The translations under genes were made by a program, and so were the position numbers. Shown piece by piece: positions 11,479 to 23,800 of a stretch of DNA of 59,760 nt (position 1 is the first letter of the stretch; the number at the start of each line of letters is the position of its first letter). This DNA is from Tubiluchus corallicola (Eukaryota; Priapulida; Priapulimorpha; Priapulimorphida; Tubiluchidae): positions 1 to 59,760 of the forward strand of contig JAQGDQ010001141.1 of the NCBI GenBank assembly GCA_030141605.1, in the 5' to 3' direction. The notes beneath the pieces were generated by a model. That model saw only the letters and a list, made by a program, of their open reading frames with translations. It made no database searches and was not told the DNA's origin.

Positions 11479-11484
11479 AATAAA
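11479..11484 (+). terminator. Poly(A) signal AATAAA
   Basis: It lies 14 bp after the stop codon of the four-exon gene, which supports 11385-11465 as the terminal exon. Confidence 0.5.
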
Positions 11485-11744
11485 CTTAATTATGGCGTCG
11501 TTATCAATTTAAATTTGTATTCAGTTGATGTGTGTTAATTTGGCAATTGAATGATAGGTATCGTAATACTGTAGAACATATAGTTTAAATAACGAAAGAT
11601 TTACAATTCTAAAATACTATGAATCATGTGAAGCAAACACAATAAAAATAACTTGAGATTTTTAAGATAACAGAATATGCATAATTTGAGCATTAACTAA
11701 AAAATCCGGCAAAAACAAAAAACAGTAAAATGATCAACCAAAGC

Positions 11745-11952
11745 TGTCGAGAAAAAATATAATAGATTAAACCAAGGAAAAATAAGGCTAATATAAATCA
11801 TACAAAACAAAACAAGAAACAGAAGCAAATAAGAAAAACAAAACTGAAATGTTGTAATAATAACATCAATGACTGAATTTGTTGAGAAAGAAAATATAAT
11901 AAATTAAACCATCGAAAAACTACTTCAACTGTAAATCATACAAAATGAAATC
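11745..11952. repeat. Imperfect tandem pair, ~135 bp apart
   Basis: 11745-11815 and 11880-11950 share GA(G)AAA(G)AAAATATAATA(A/G)ATTAAACC and TAAATCATACAAAA. This AT-rich stretch, next to the LINE's 3' end, may be target or LINE 3' tail. No gene in 11485-12045. Confidence 0.55.
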
Positions 11953-12045
11953 AAAATATAACAAAAACTTAAACAAAATCTTTAAGTGTCGTAGCAATGA
12001 AAAAAATATGTATAGTATTACAAGTATATAAGCAAAATGTCTCAT

Positions 12046-15000
12046 TTATTTGTATCCTGCAATAAGTTGTTTTTTATAGTTTAAAATTAACTTTTTGTAG
12101 TTACTGGACTTTAACTGGTCTGGTAATGAATTCCACAGCAAAGATCCTTGGTGTTTTAAAGAATTCTGGCCTTTAGATGTGTTGAATCTTTCAATAAAAT
12201 AAGATTGGGTTGTAGCAAACCTAGTAGAGTGGTGATGCATGTGACATGCTAAAGTATAATAATTGCTGAAGAGATCTGGAAGTGAATTATTTTTGAATTT
12301 ATGTACAAACTTGAGCAATTCTAATTTATACAGATCATGAACTTTTAGTAGATTTAGTTGCAAATACAAAGGTGTTACATGTTCCCTTTTGCTAGTAAAT
12401 GTTGTAAGTTTGATAATCTTGTTTTGTTTAGAAACCAATGATTTTAAGACCGATGCTGAAGCACTACCCCAGGCAAGAATGCCATAACTCAGATATGGCA
12501 TGACAAGAGAAGAATATAAGAGCCGTAGTGCATCTACATTTATGTAGTGTCGTATTCTAGCTAATACTCCACTTAATTTGCTAATTTTGTTGACTATATG
12601 CTGAACATATGTTTTCCAAGTAATTCTACTATCTATAAATATACCAAGATATTTGATTTCTTGTGTAGATTGAATAGTACAACCTCCCATATTTATGTTT
12701 AAACTATTGTTATGTTGCTTGTTTCCAATTAACATATATTTTGTTTTTTTATAGTTTATCGATAGCTTATTTGCTTGCATCCATTTATTAATATTGTCCA
12801 GTTCCACATTTACTGAATGTTCTAATGTTTTGATATTTTGGTGTGATAAAAATAAGTTTGTATCGTCTGCAAACAATCTGGTGTTAAATTGCGAACAAGA
12901 TGGCAGATCGTTAATATATAAAAGAAATAACAATGGACCCAATGTAGAACCCTGTGGGACACCACAGGTTATATCAGCACGTTTAGATTCCGATGAGTCA
13001 ATAGACGTAAACTGTTTCCTATTAGTAAGGTAAGACGTGAAAAGCGCAAGAGGACGTCCCCTGATACCATAGTATGATAACTTATATAACAAAATGTCAT
13101 GTTGCACCGTGTCGAATGCTTTCGATAAATCTAAAAATATAGCACAAGTAGTTTTCCCCTTATCAATATTCGCAAGGAAGTTTTCAATTATTTCTGACAC
13201 AGCTAAAGATGTAGAATGATTTTTTCTGAATCCAAATTGGAATTTAGTTAAAATTTGTTCTTTTAAAAGAAATTTAGCTAGCCTAGAGTAAATTAATTTT
13301 TCAAAAATCTTTGATATGGGAGATAAGAGAGATATTGGCCTATAATTAGTGGGTTTAATGGGGGAATCAGATTTGTAAATCGGGATTATTTTTGCAATTT
13401 TCAACACGTCAGGATAGATACCCTCTTCTACACATTTATTGAACAGCATAGTTAATAATGGAGTAATAATGGACTGTGAAATTTTAAAAAACTGATTCGA
13501 GATGTTTTCGGGTCCTGCTGATTTATTGGTTTTCAATGCAGCAATAGCAGAGGAAACTTCGTACTCGATAATTGGCGCAAAAAAGAAGGAGTTCTGATTA
13601 GGCATTCTAAGGAAAGAATCAAATGTTATTGGAGTAGGTGGTACCTTTTTTACCATATCAGAACCAACCGATGCAAAATAATTATTCATGAATTCACAGA
13701 TAGCAGGGGGTTCCGTAATCTCAGCATGATTTATTACTAGTTTGGTTGGAGTTATGCGCTGCTTGTTTTGTCCATTGATCAAATCATTCAATGTTGCCCA
13801 AGTCTTTCTAATATTAGTTTTATTATCATGTAGCAAAGTACAGTAATAATTTCTTTTGGCTAAATTTATGAGATGATTAAGTTTATTAGAAAATTGTTTA
13901 TATTGATTAATTTTTAAGATACTAGTTGTAGTCTTACAGTCCTTGTATAATCTACTTTTAGTTTTTATTGACACAAGAATACCTTTAGTTAACCATGGCT
14001 TGGAGAAAGTTACTTTTTCAGTTCTTGACAATGTCTTAAGTGGGGCATGTTTATTAAGAACTTCTTGATATATTTGGAAAAAGGTACAGAAGGCAGAATT
14101 AGTTGGCACCTCGGAAAAGTCAACAGCATCGATCTTATTTTGCAAATCCTCCAGAAATAAAATCATGTTAAAATTCCGTTTATCCCTGATTTTAATTTTC
14201 TTTTTAACTATTAAGTTACCAATATTTTTAATAATAGCAAACACTGGTAGATGATCCGACACTTCATAAAGTATAATACCAGATATAATTGGATTAGATA
14301 GATTATTTGTATATATATGGTCAATAAGTGTCTGAGAATGGTGTGTTATTCGAGTTGGTCGTGTTACTAATGGAAAAAACTGATTAGAGTAAAGTAGATT
14401 CAAATAATCTGCAATAAATGTTTTTTCTTCTATTTGCATAAGATTTAGATTAATATCGCCACAGATATAACAAGTCTTTCCTGACTTGTTAATGGCTGAT
14501 AATATAGAGTCCATCTCGCTGTGAAAATGATGGACATTGGTATTTGGGTGTCGATAGATCACTCCAAATGTGATTGGTTTCTTTTTACCAGGTACTTCAA
14601 CATCAAGCCACATATCCTCAACTTGCATACATGATTTTTGAGTAATGCTATTACCATTCTTATTAGTAGTTACTATTTCTGTATCACAATTAATTTTGTT
14701 CTCATCTTTTACTGTATACCTCAAGCCCGATTTAAGATAAATAGCTACGCCACCTGCGCAAGTTTTAGAATCAACATGCAAGAAAGTATAGTTAGGTAAA
14801 CTCGTTATAAAAGATTGATTAATTTCGTTTAATCTTGTTTCCGATATTCCAATAATATCAGGAGGAACAGTAAAGTGCATGAGTACATCTAGCATATTAG
14901 AAAATCTCTTCTGAATACTATTGAGATTAAAATGTACTATTAATAAATCATTGTTAGACTTTTTTAGATCAGAATTTGTCTCTAGTGCATGCAAACTATA

Positions 15001-15240
15001 GTATTTACTATCAAACCTGGTAAGATGTGCATCAGGATCAGCATCATCCCATTTTGGTTTTGCGAGTGAAGGAAAATCAAGTAAAGAAGACAGACAGTAT
15101 ACATTTGTTAGATTTGAAAACAATTCGCATAAATCAGCATCATCAATACACTGAAAAGGCAAAGATTCATTTATACATTTTAAACAAAAGTAATTATCAG
15201 AAGACAGAGCATAGTGATTAAATTCATTCACATTCAGCAT
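12046..15240 (-). mobile_element. LINE ORF2: APE endonuclease + reverse transcriptase, intact 1064 aa
   Basis: A single uninterrupted frame. The N-terminus has a Cys-containing motif (NYFCLKCINESLPF) seen in several invertebrate LINEs. An apurinic-type endonuclease follows at about residues 97-345, with HFNLNS, ISETRL, VIYRHPN, CGDINLN and VSDHLPV marking the active-site blocks. The RT domain covers roughly 600-870. It has YRPISLLSPISKIFEKL, FLDLSKAFDTVQHDIL, GVPQGSTLGPLLFLLYIND and the catalytic FADD box near residue 791 (LFADDTNLFL). The C-terminus has SLLWNSLPDQLK. Architecture and motifs fit the Jockey/CR1 assemblage; the exact clade is not assigned. It encodes the enzymes for target-primed reverse transcription. 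An intact frame implies a recent insertion. AATAAA overlaps the stop (12050..12045). Confidence 0.95.
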
Positions 15241-15415
15241 TCACATTCATGCACATTCATTCACTTGAGGTGTACCCACATGTTACAAACGTCACAACAG
15301 ATACATTTTTGGTTATTTTTACAAGGTTTACAACAGGTTACACATGGAAATTTTTCCATTAATTAATTATGCTAGAATATAAATTTTGTGATGCAATAAC
15401 ACCTTGTATTGAGTT

Positions 15416-16399
15416 TTAAAGTTTACCTAGGTCCTCCTCACATTGAATTTCAATGACTTGGCTTGAATCATCTCTTCGCAAGAACATTTTCCCGTATTTT
15501 GCCCAGCAGTACTTCATTTTGTGGTCCTTAGCATAGTCCCTACATTGTTTGTGTAGTTTTCTCCTTGTTGAAGTCAAGGATTCGTTGATGTAGATGCGGT
15601 TATCAGTATACGATGCATAGTCAAGATTTTTAGTGCTTCCGGCATTTCTTCTAGCACCATAAAGTTCATCCCGTTTGTCACGTCTTGCGAATTTTACAAT
15701 AATTCGTGGAGGCCCTCCATTTTTAGGTGCTGCCAATCTATGTGATGTACTAATATCTGGCGGGTGCACTTCCACTCCCATATTTCTGGCTACACTTAGC
15801 ACTATGTCATTTGTAACTTCATGAGGAATTACAGGAATTCCAGCTATCTCCAATGTGTCTCTACGCTCATATTGTTCTAGTTTGTCTAGTTCACTTTCGG
15901 TAGTTTTTATTCTGTTTTGTAATGTTTTAACAGTAGTTTTCAGTACCTTGTTTTCGTCTCTCAAATGTTCCATGTCTTGTTGATATTTGTTCATTTGTTC
16001 TTGAAAACCATCAAATTTGTGGCTTAGAAAATCTTGCGATTTGGTTACCTCAGCAAGTTCTCCCATAAGGTCATCAATCCTCACAACTTTGCTACTAATA
16101 AACGTCAGTTGCTTCTGGAAACCTTCTACAAATTTTTGAATGTCTGAAGTAGGCAGCACTTGTCCAGCTAAATTAGATGCTAAATCCAAGGTTATTTCGG
16201 CTGTATTACAAGCACTCATTTCTCTGTCACCTTGTTGTGTAGGCATCAGCTGCTCAGTTTGCTGACTAATCACTCTCGGATTCATTTCGACCCGATTTAG
16301 GCATAAATCTTCAGACGTTTTGCTCTGTTGACATTTCACGCTGTTGTATTGTGTGGAAACGTTGATTAGTACGGACTCTGTCCTGACATAAGTTACCAT
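15416..16399 (-). mobile_element. LINE ORF1: coiled-coil RNA-binding protein, 327 aa
   Basis: It lies 175 bp upstream of ORF2 on the same strand, as expected for a two-ORF LINE. A long heptad-rich coiled coil spans roughly residues 80-185. It is followed by ERRDTLEIAGIPV, the hallmark of L1-ORF1-like proteins, and a basic C-terminal domain (HRLAAPKNGGPPRIIVKFAR). Such proteins form trimers that coat the element's RNA. The first ~35 codons from the ATG at 16399 overlap, in another frame, a fragment of a different LINE. The native start may therefore be a later Met (MNPRVISQQ). Confidence 0.85.
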
Positions 16400-16508
16400 T
16401 TACTGAGGCTCTAGTGTTGTAATTATGAACATCAGATATTTTTGTAAAATAGTTGCCACGTAAATGGGGTAATATTCCCAAGTGGTAGTTATACACGAAT
16501 TTGGCCAT
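16335..16508 (-). mobile_element. Fragment of a different LINE ORF2 C-terminus
   Basis: The frame from 16508 reads KFVYNYHLGILPHL..NYF...HNYNTRASVN...RVRTNQRFHTIQ. This is the conserved C-terminal block ('LP..F..YF....HSYNTR....RT..') of Jockey/BS-type ORF2. It is homologous to, but clearly different from, the equivalent part of the ORF2 at 12046-15240 (SNYYTLACHMHHHSTRF). It overlaps the start of ORF1. Confidence 0.65.
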
Positions 16509-17029
16509 TTCTAATTTACAGAAATACTCTAGTTTCAGAAACCTCAGAGCAATATATTAGGGAGTAGCCTGTTGCTTGTAATTAGCAAAAGTCATTACTT
16601 TAATTATTTAGTTTTCTTCAGTAATAACTAAGGGTAAAAACACTTCTTAATAGATCCGTGGCTGTTTTTTCCTGTAAATACACATTGTAACAAATTTAAT
16701 GAATATTATGTATTAAGTGAAATTTCTCAATGGCCAGCAAGTTAATGAGGCAAAACAATGAAACTTGTAATTGCACTATCTGCGTGCAGTCGCATGTACT
16801 TAGAAAGAAATTATTTAAAAATGTTTGTACAATATATATTGCATTATAGTACATTTGTTGTTTTTTTGTTCTAACTCAATTTTTTTTATAAACTTTACTT
16901 AAACAGCTGGAGTAGCTAAGTTCCACTCACAGGTCATTTTTTCTCATTGCATGGCAATTTAATATTTAATTGCATTTTTTTGCATGTAGTACATCATAAT
17001 AATCTATTGCTAACTTAGCCTTGTTAATA

Positions 17030-17130
17030 ATGCAATGCCGCCAGGGCGGTATGATTGGTCGCTTTACTAGTCAGTTTTTTTCCTCGTATTGCCGACGCCA
17101 TGTGGTTCGGGTTCAATGCCAGGTTGATAA
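17030..17130 (+). repeat. Possible tRNA-derived SINE
   Basis: GGTTCAATGCC at about 17109 is a perfect match to the pol III B-box consensus. An A-box-like GATTGGTCGC lies about 60 bp upstream. No convincing cloverleaf and no second copy. The remainder of 16510-17369 shows nothing. Confidence 0.2.
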
Positions 17131-17369
17131 AAAACTTTATAAAGACAGACATGCAGAGATTTGTAGAAATAAATCACTACTAAACTTGTCCTGTACGGGT
17201 GCCATATACATGATGGTTGTGTTTATGAAACAGGTGCCATGACGGTAAAAACAGCCTATTTATTTGCTGAATCAATGAGACCATTCCATATTGACAATTT
17301 TATATCTGGTATGCAAAGCAGGTAAGCAATGTGACTTAATGGATCGAACCATCACAATAATTATAATGG

Positions 17370-17763
17370 TAGGGGTGAAAATAAATGGTGTTTCGATCAT
17401 TACAATTACAATACACCAAAACTCTATCTGTAAACTAAAATAACTGTCTGTAAAAAATTATAGAATCGATAATTCAGCACTTCAGCCACATATGTTCTTT
17501 ATCATTAAAATGTTTGAAACAGTATGCAATTAGCACAATTTAGCTGCAGTTTCTGTGCAAAATTTTTAACAAACTAATATTGGTTTTGCTGCAGAACAAA
17601 ATCAAGTAATTTGCATGGTCTTTTTAAGACCACTTTTTACCAATGGTTCGAAAACTTGTCCGAAAATCAATCTTTCATACTCAATTCAAATTCGATTCGT
17701 ATTCGAAATACTAAAATTCGGTTCGCTCAAATTCGCTGTCTGGCAGAGAATGCTCATTCCTAA
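17370..17763. mobile_element. hAT-like MITE, copy 1
   Basis: It starts TAGGGGTGAAAAT and ends with the complement of TAGGAATGAGCATTC. The interior matches 29167-29484 (GCAATTAGCACAATTTAGCT, AACAAAATCAAGTAAT, and a run of ATTCGAAAT). No clear target duplication. It lies within 120 bp of the SF3B4 start codon, so it may form part of the promoter. Confidence 0.55.
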
Positions 17764-17873
17764 TATTCAGTGAATTGTATTATTTTTTTGCAATGTATAT
17801 GAGCAAATAAATTGAAATGAGTTGAATTCAAATTTGTCATTTTTTCAACACCAGACATTTCGCTAATGCAAGC

Positions 17874-20800
17874 ATGGCGGCCGGTCCAATTACTGAGCGT
17901 AATCAAGGTAAAGATAATACACAATTACCTTTGTTTTGATCAAAATAAACTAATTAGTTTTTGTTATTGTGTTAAAGCCGACAGTTTGCTTTATGTAGTG
18001 TGAGCAAAATTGTTGTAACTATTGTTTTACTACTACTACTTGTAAAGAAATGTTTACTCGAACGTATATATAGTCAAATTTGTAAACTCAAAGGAGGCTT
18101 ACCTTACTACTACTGTGTCTTGAAGTCTTGAATAATATACTTCTAAAAGTCTTTGACGACATACTAGAAGTTTGATGATTGAAGTCAGGGTGACCAGCTT
18201 GTGAACATGATTTTTCCCTGACATCCTAACGATAGCCATTTGGGGGTAGTATGGAGGTGAACCGTCCCAGATTCGCCGTGGGTCGGTAAAGTAGCGAGGG
18301 CATCGATTCAATTTAATTCGTTTATTTGTCTCAGTCTTATACTAGTCATTTGCAAGGGAGAAAACGTGAAATGAACGATTAACAGAGGTTTAACTAGAGA
18401 GATAACTATGTTCAAGAAGGACAAAAAGCCTTATAGGGTTCACCCTGTTGATCTAATGTAATTACAGTAATAATCTATGGTTAGCACATATTGTATTATG
18501 GTATGTGCAGTTTCTATGCAATTTGTACACCGAGATAGGGAGGCGAAAAACCGTATGGTTGCCGGGTCGAGCCACCTGTAACTCGAGTATCATCAATAGC
18601 ATTGAAATGGTTGGCACTTTTCTGTCTCGGAAGACAATGGAGTGTGCGCCAAGATAGTCAGTTATTGATCACATTGATGGAGCTGCAGCATCAACTGTGG
18701 CTGAGCAGTGCGATCCTTGAACGTCTCCAGGGTGCATGCGTTGCCCAGACAACAGGAACCCCCTCTCTTCCTCCCTGGTGTAGTCCAAAGGAAAGCAGAG
18801 TGATACGTTTGGCACCAGGTTGGCTGCAGAAGTTGCTGGAGTCAGTGAGCATGCTGCACTGGTCCGCCTTCGGAGCTCCACTCCTGCTTTTGGAAGGTTT
18901 ACTCCTCTACACATGGCCTTTGGGTCACTTGACGTCCTCCGCCTAGTTTCGAGATACAGTATGGGCATCCCGCAAGCCTACATCACCTGGTATTCCTAGG
19001 CGGTCACCCATCCAAGTACTAACCAGGCTCTACATTGCTTAACTTTGGTGATCAGACGAGAACTGGTGTTTTTCAACGTGTCTTGGCCGTAGTTTACTCA
19101 TCAATAGTATATTTGATTTTTATAGTGACGGAATGTTAAGACATGAAAATAGATAAAATTGATAAATTATTTATAAATTAATTTAATGAAAAACTGGTTA
19201 TAAAAACAAATTAAATATGAAATGAAAATATGTGTAAAAATTTACTGTGAAAATGTGACAAGCTATAGAATAGAGAAAATCATAACATCATAATATAATA
19301 CAGCTCTTCCCCAAATCATCAAAATGAGAATTAGTTAATAATAAATAATAATGTAATTCTTAACAATCACTAGCCATGCTATATAGCTTACAGTGTGAAA
19401 CTGAACCACGCAAGAGGGAAAAAGACATAGTGACAATCGAACAAGTACAATACTGAAATGCTAAATCCAAAAATAACTTGTATACTAAATACTGAAATAT
19501 CTGATAAGATAAGTATCAATGTCTGATAAGATAAGAAATAAATATATCTTATCTTATCAGACAAAGGAAAAACAAATTTAAATTATCATGAACTAAATAC
19601 TGCTACAATTAAGATTCTAACAGTTAGTATTAGTTTAGGTAACTTTATTCTTTTGCACTTTGCAGCCTGTATTACCTGTATTGACAGCTTCTGTTCACAG
19701 CCAGTGACTTACAAAATTTTAATATTTTGTAGTCTAAAAATCATACAAAAACCTGAGCAATTATTAGAGTTTACCATATTGGTGCTAGCTCACAATTAAA
19801 AAGAATTGCTGTTACTGTATTTTAGTGCTACTCCATTGAATTGATTTTATCGAAAGTCAGTTGCCGATCATGTTCGAGTAAGCACTCTGTCATAACTTAA
19901 CATAATCGATTATTACATATTGCAATAAGTATCAGATTTTGCATGTTTCACCTCTTGTCTTTGCCAGGCTAATTAGTAATTAGCGTAGGACAAAAGACAT
20001 GCAGGTGTGGATTATATTGTCGATTTGTATAAACATGGAAAAACTGTTCAAGTACATGTTTGGTTTACTAAGCAGATATGAATGGGTATCTTCTTATTAC
20101 TCAAGGCTGTGGAGTCGGTACATTAAACTCCGGACTCCGACTCCAATTCCACAGCTCTGTTAGTAATTTCTAAAAATGATGTCAATAAGTTTTTCAATGC
20201 AGTTATGTAACAAAATTATTCTTTTACTTTCACATTCTGTTCAAGAATGAAAATTTTAATTTTGCAATATAAATTTAGATACAGATTTTTCTGACAGTTT
20301 TGCAATGATAGAAATTGTGATATTTAACAATAAATATTTTTTTAGATGCAACCATCTACGTTGGAGGATTGGATGAGAAAGTCACAGAAGCACTATTATG
20401 GGAGTTGTTTGTACAGTCTGGACCAGTGGGTATGTACTGTAAAATAGTAAAATCTGGTAAGAGTAATTTTTGTGGGCACCAATCACACTTAGTCATTTTT
20501 CGACAGTGAATACTTTGCCAGTGGCACTTTTCAAGCAGGTGCACTTGGGCAGTGGACACTTTTCAAGCAATGGCACTTGGGCAGTGGACACTTTTCAAGC
20601 AATGGCACTTGGGCAGTGGACAATTTTCAAGCAATGGCACTTGGCTAGTGGGTGGACACTTTCAAGCTATGGCACTTGGGTAGTGGGTGGACACTTTCAA
20701 GCAGTGGCACTTGGGCAGTGGGTGGACACTTTCAAGCAGTGGCACTTGAGCAGTGGACACTTTTCAAGCAATGTACACTTAAGTTGCAGACACTTAAGTT

Positions 20801-23800
20801 GTAGACACTTAAGCGGCGCAAGCAGCAAACTTATAGATTTTTATTGGGGTCTTCCATACATTAAGCAAATTTACTTCATGTTTGTTACATTTTCCATAAT
20901 TTGCATCTGATTAGTATTATTTTTTTCAGTTAATGTGCACATGCCTAAGGACAGAGTGACTCAATCACATCAGGGATATGGCTTCATTGAGTTTATGGGA
21001 GAAGATGATGCTGACTACAGCATTAAAATAATGAACATGATAAAATTATATGGGAAGCCCATTCGAGTGAACAAGGTAGGTGAAAACTGCTCAGTTACTC
21101 TGGAAATGTTTAATACTTTTATGATTAATAATGAGTTTTAACCCTCAGGCATTCATTGATCCATTTGGTGGAACACTGTTGCTTCCATTAGGAGGTTTGA
21201 TTGTTGAACAGTTGCATTGTTGACTCCATTAGAAGGTTTGATTGTTGAACACTTGCACTGTTGCTTCCATGAGGAGGTTTGATTGTTGAACACTTGCACT
21301 GTTGCTTCCATTAGGAGGTTTGATTGTTGAACAGTTGCATTGTTGACTCTATTAGAAGGTTTGATTGTTGAACACATGCACTGTTGCCTCCATTAGAATG
21401 TTTGATTGTTGAACACGTGCACTGTTGAAACCATTAGAAGGTTTGATTGTTGAACACATGCACTGTTGCCTCCATTAGAATGTTTCATTGTTGAACACTT
21501 GCATTGTTGAAACCATTAGGAGGTTTGATTGTTGAACACATGCACTGTTGACTTCATTAGGAGGTTTGATTGTTGAACACATGCACTGTTGACTCCATTA
21601 GGAGGTTTGATTGTTGAACACATGCACTGTTGACACCATTAGGAGGTTTGATTGTTGAACACATGCACTGTTGACACCATTAGGAGGTTTGATTGTTGAA
21701 TACATGCACTGTTGACTCCATTAGGAGGTTTGATTGTTGAACACTTGCATTGTTGCCTCCATTAGGAGGTTTGATTGTTGAACAGTTGCATTGTTGACTC
21801 CATTAGAAGGTTTGATTGTTGAATACATGCACTGTTGCTTCCATTAGGAGGTTTGATTGTTGAACAGTTGCATTGTTGACTCCATTAGAAGGTTTGATTG
21901 TTGAACAGTTGCATTGTTGACTCCATTAGAAGGTTTGATTGTTGAACACATGCACTGCTGCCTCCATTAGAATGTTTATTGTTGAACACTTGCATTGTTG
22001 AAACCATTAGGAGGTTTGATTGTTGAACACATGCACTGTTGACTACATTAGGAGGTTTGATTGTTGAACACATGCACTGTTGACTCCATTAGGAGGTTTG
22101 ATTGTTGAACACATGCACTGTTGACACCATTAGGAGGTTTGATTGTTGAACACATGCACTGTTGACACCATTAGGAGGTTTGATTGTTGAACACATGCAC
22201 TGTTCACACCATTAGGAGGTTTGATTAAACCACCCAAAAAACACACCCAAAAAAAACACACCCAAAAAAACACCACCCAAAAAAACCTGTTGACTCCATT
22301 AGGAGGTTTGATTGTTGAACACTTGCGTTGTTGACACCATTAGGAGGTTTGATTGTTGAATACATGCACTGTTGACTCCATTAGGAGGTTTGATTGTTGA
22401 ACACTTGCATTGTTGCCTCCATTAGGAGGTTTGATTGTTGAACAGTTGCATTGTTGACTCCATTAGAAGGTTTGATTGTTGAATACATGCACTGTTGCTT
22501 CCATTAGGAGGTTTGATTGTTGAACAGTTGCATTGTTGACTCCATTAGAAGGTTTGATTGTTGAACAGTTGCATTGTTGACTCCATTAGAAGGTTTGATT
22601 GTTGAACACATGCACTGCTGCCTCCATTAGAATGTTTGATTGTTGAACACTTGCATTGTTGAAACCATTAGGAGGTTTGATTGTTGAACAGTTGCATTGT
22701 TGACTCTATTAGAAGGTTTGATTGTTGAACACATGCACTGTTGCCTCCATTAGAATGTTTGATTGTTGAACACGTGCACTGTTGAAACCATTAGAAGGTT
22801 TGATTGTTGAACACATGCACTGTTGCCTCCATTAGAATGTTTCATTGTTGAACACTTGCATTGTTGAAACCATTAGGAGGTTTGATTGTTGAACACATGC
22901 ACTGCTGCCTCCATTAGAATGTTTGATTGTTGAACACTTGCATTGTTGAAACCATTAGGAGGTTTGATTGTTGAACAGTTGCATTGTTGACTCTATTAGA
23001 AGGTTTGATTGTTGAACACATGCACTGTTGCCTCCATTAGAATGTTTGATTGTTGAACACGTGCACTGTTGAAACCATTAGAAGGTTTGATTGTTGAACA
23101 CATGCACTGTTGCCTCCATTAGAATGTTTCATTGTTGAACACTTGCATTGTTGAAACCATTAGGAGGTTTGATTGTTGAACACATGCACTGTTGACTTCA
23201 TTAGGAGGTTTGATTGTTGAACACATGCACTGTTGACTCCATTAGGAGGTTTGATTGTTGAACACATGCACTGTTGACACCATTAGGAGGTTTGATTGTT
23301 GAACACATGCACTGTTGACACCATTAGGAGGTTTGATTGTTGAATACATGCACTGTTGACTCCATTAGGAGGTTTGATTGTTGAACACTTGCATTGTTGC
23401 CTCCATTAGGAGGTTTGATTGTTGAACAGTTGCATTGTTGACTCCATTAGGAGGTTTGATTGTTGAACACTTGCATTGTTGCCTCCATTAGGAGGTTTGA
23501 TTGTTGAACAGTTGCATTGTTGACTCCATTAGAAGGTTTGATTGTTGAATACATGCACTGTTGCTTCCATTAGAATGTTTGATTGTTGAACAGTTGCATT
23601 GTTGACTCCATTAGAAGGTTTGATTGTTGAACAGTTGCATTGTTGACTCCATTAGAAGGTTTGATTGTTGAACACATGCACTGCTGCCTCCATTAGAATG
23701 TTTGATTGTTGAACACTTGCATTGTTGAAACCATTAGGAGGTTTGATTGTTGAACAGTTGCATTGTTGACTCTATTAGAAGGTTTGATTGTTGAACACAT

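Noticed and set aside
17338-17352. tRNA gene on - (GGTTCGATCC B box)
   Set aside because: No acceptor stem, A box or cloverleaf can be drawn around it.
18099-18311. Possible U1 snRNA (CTTACCT near 18100)
   Set aside because: The rest of the sequence does not match U1 stems or the Sm site.
20470-20910. 146-codon frame in SF3B4 intron 2
   Set aside because: Produced by the 32-bp minisatellite.
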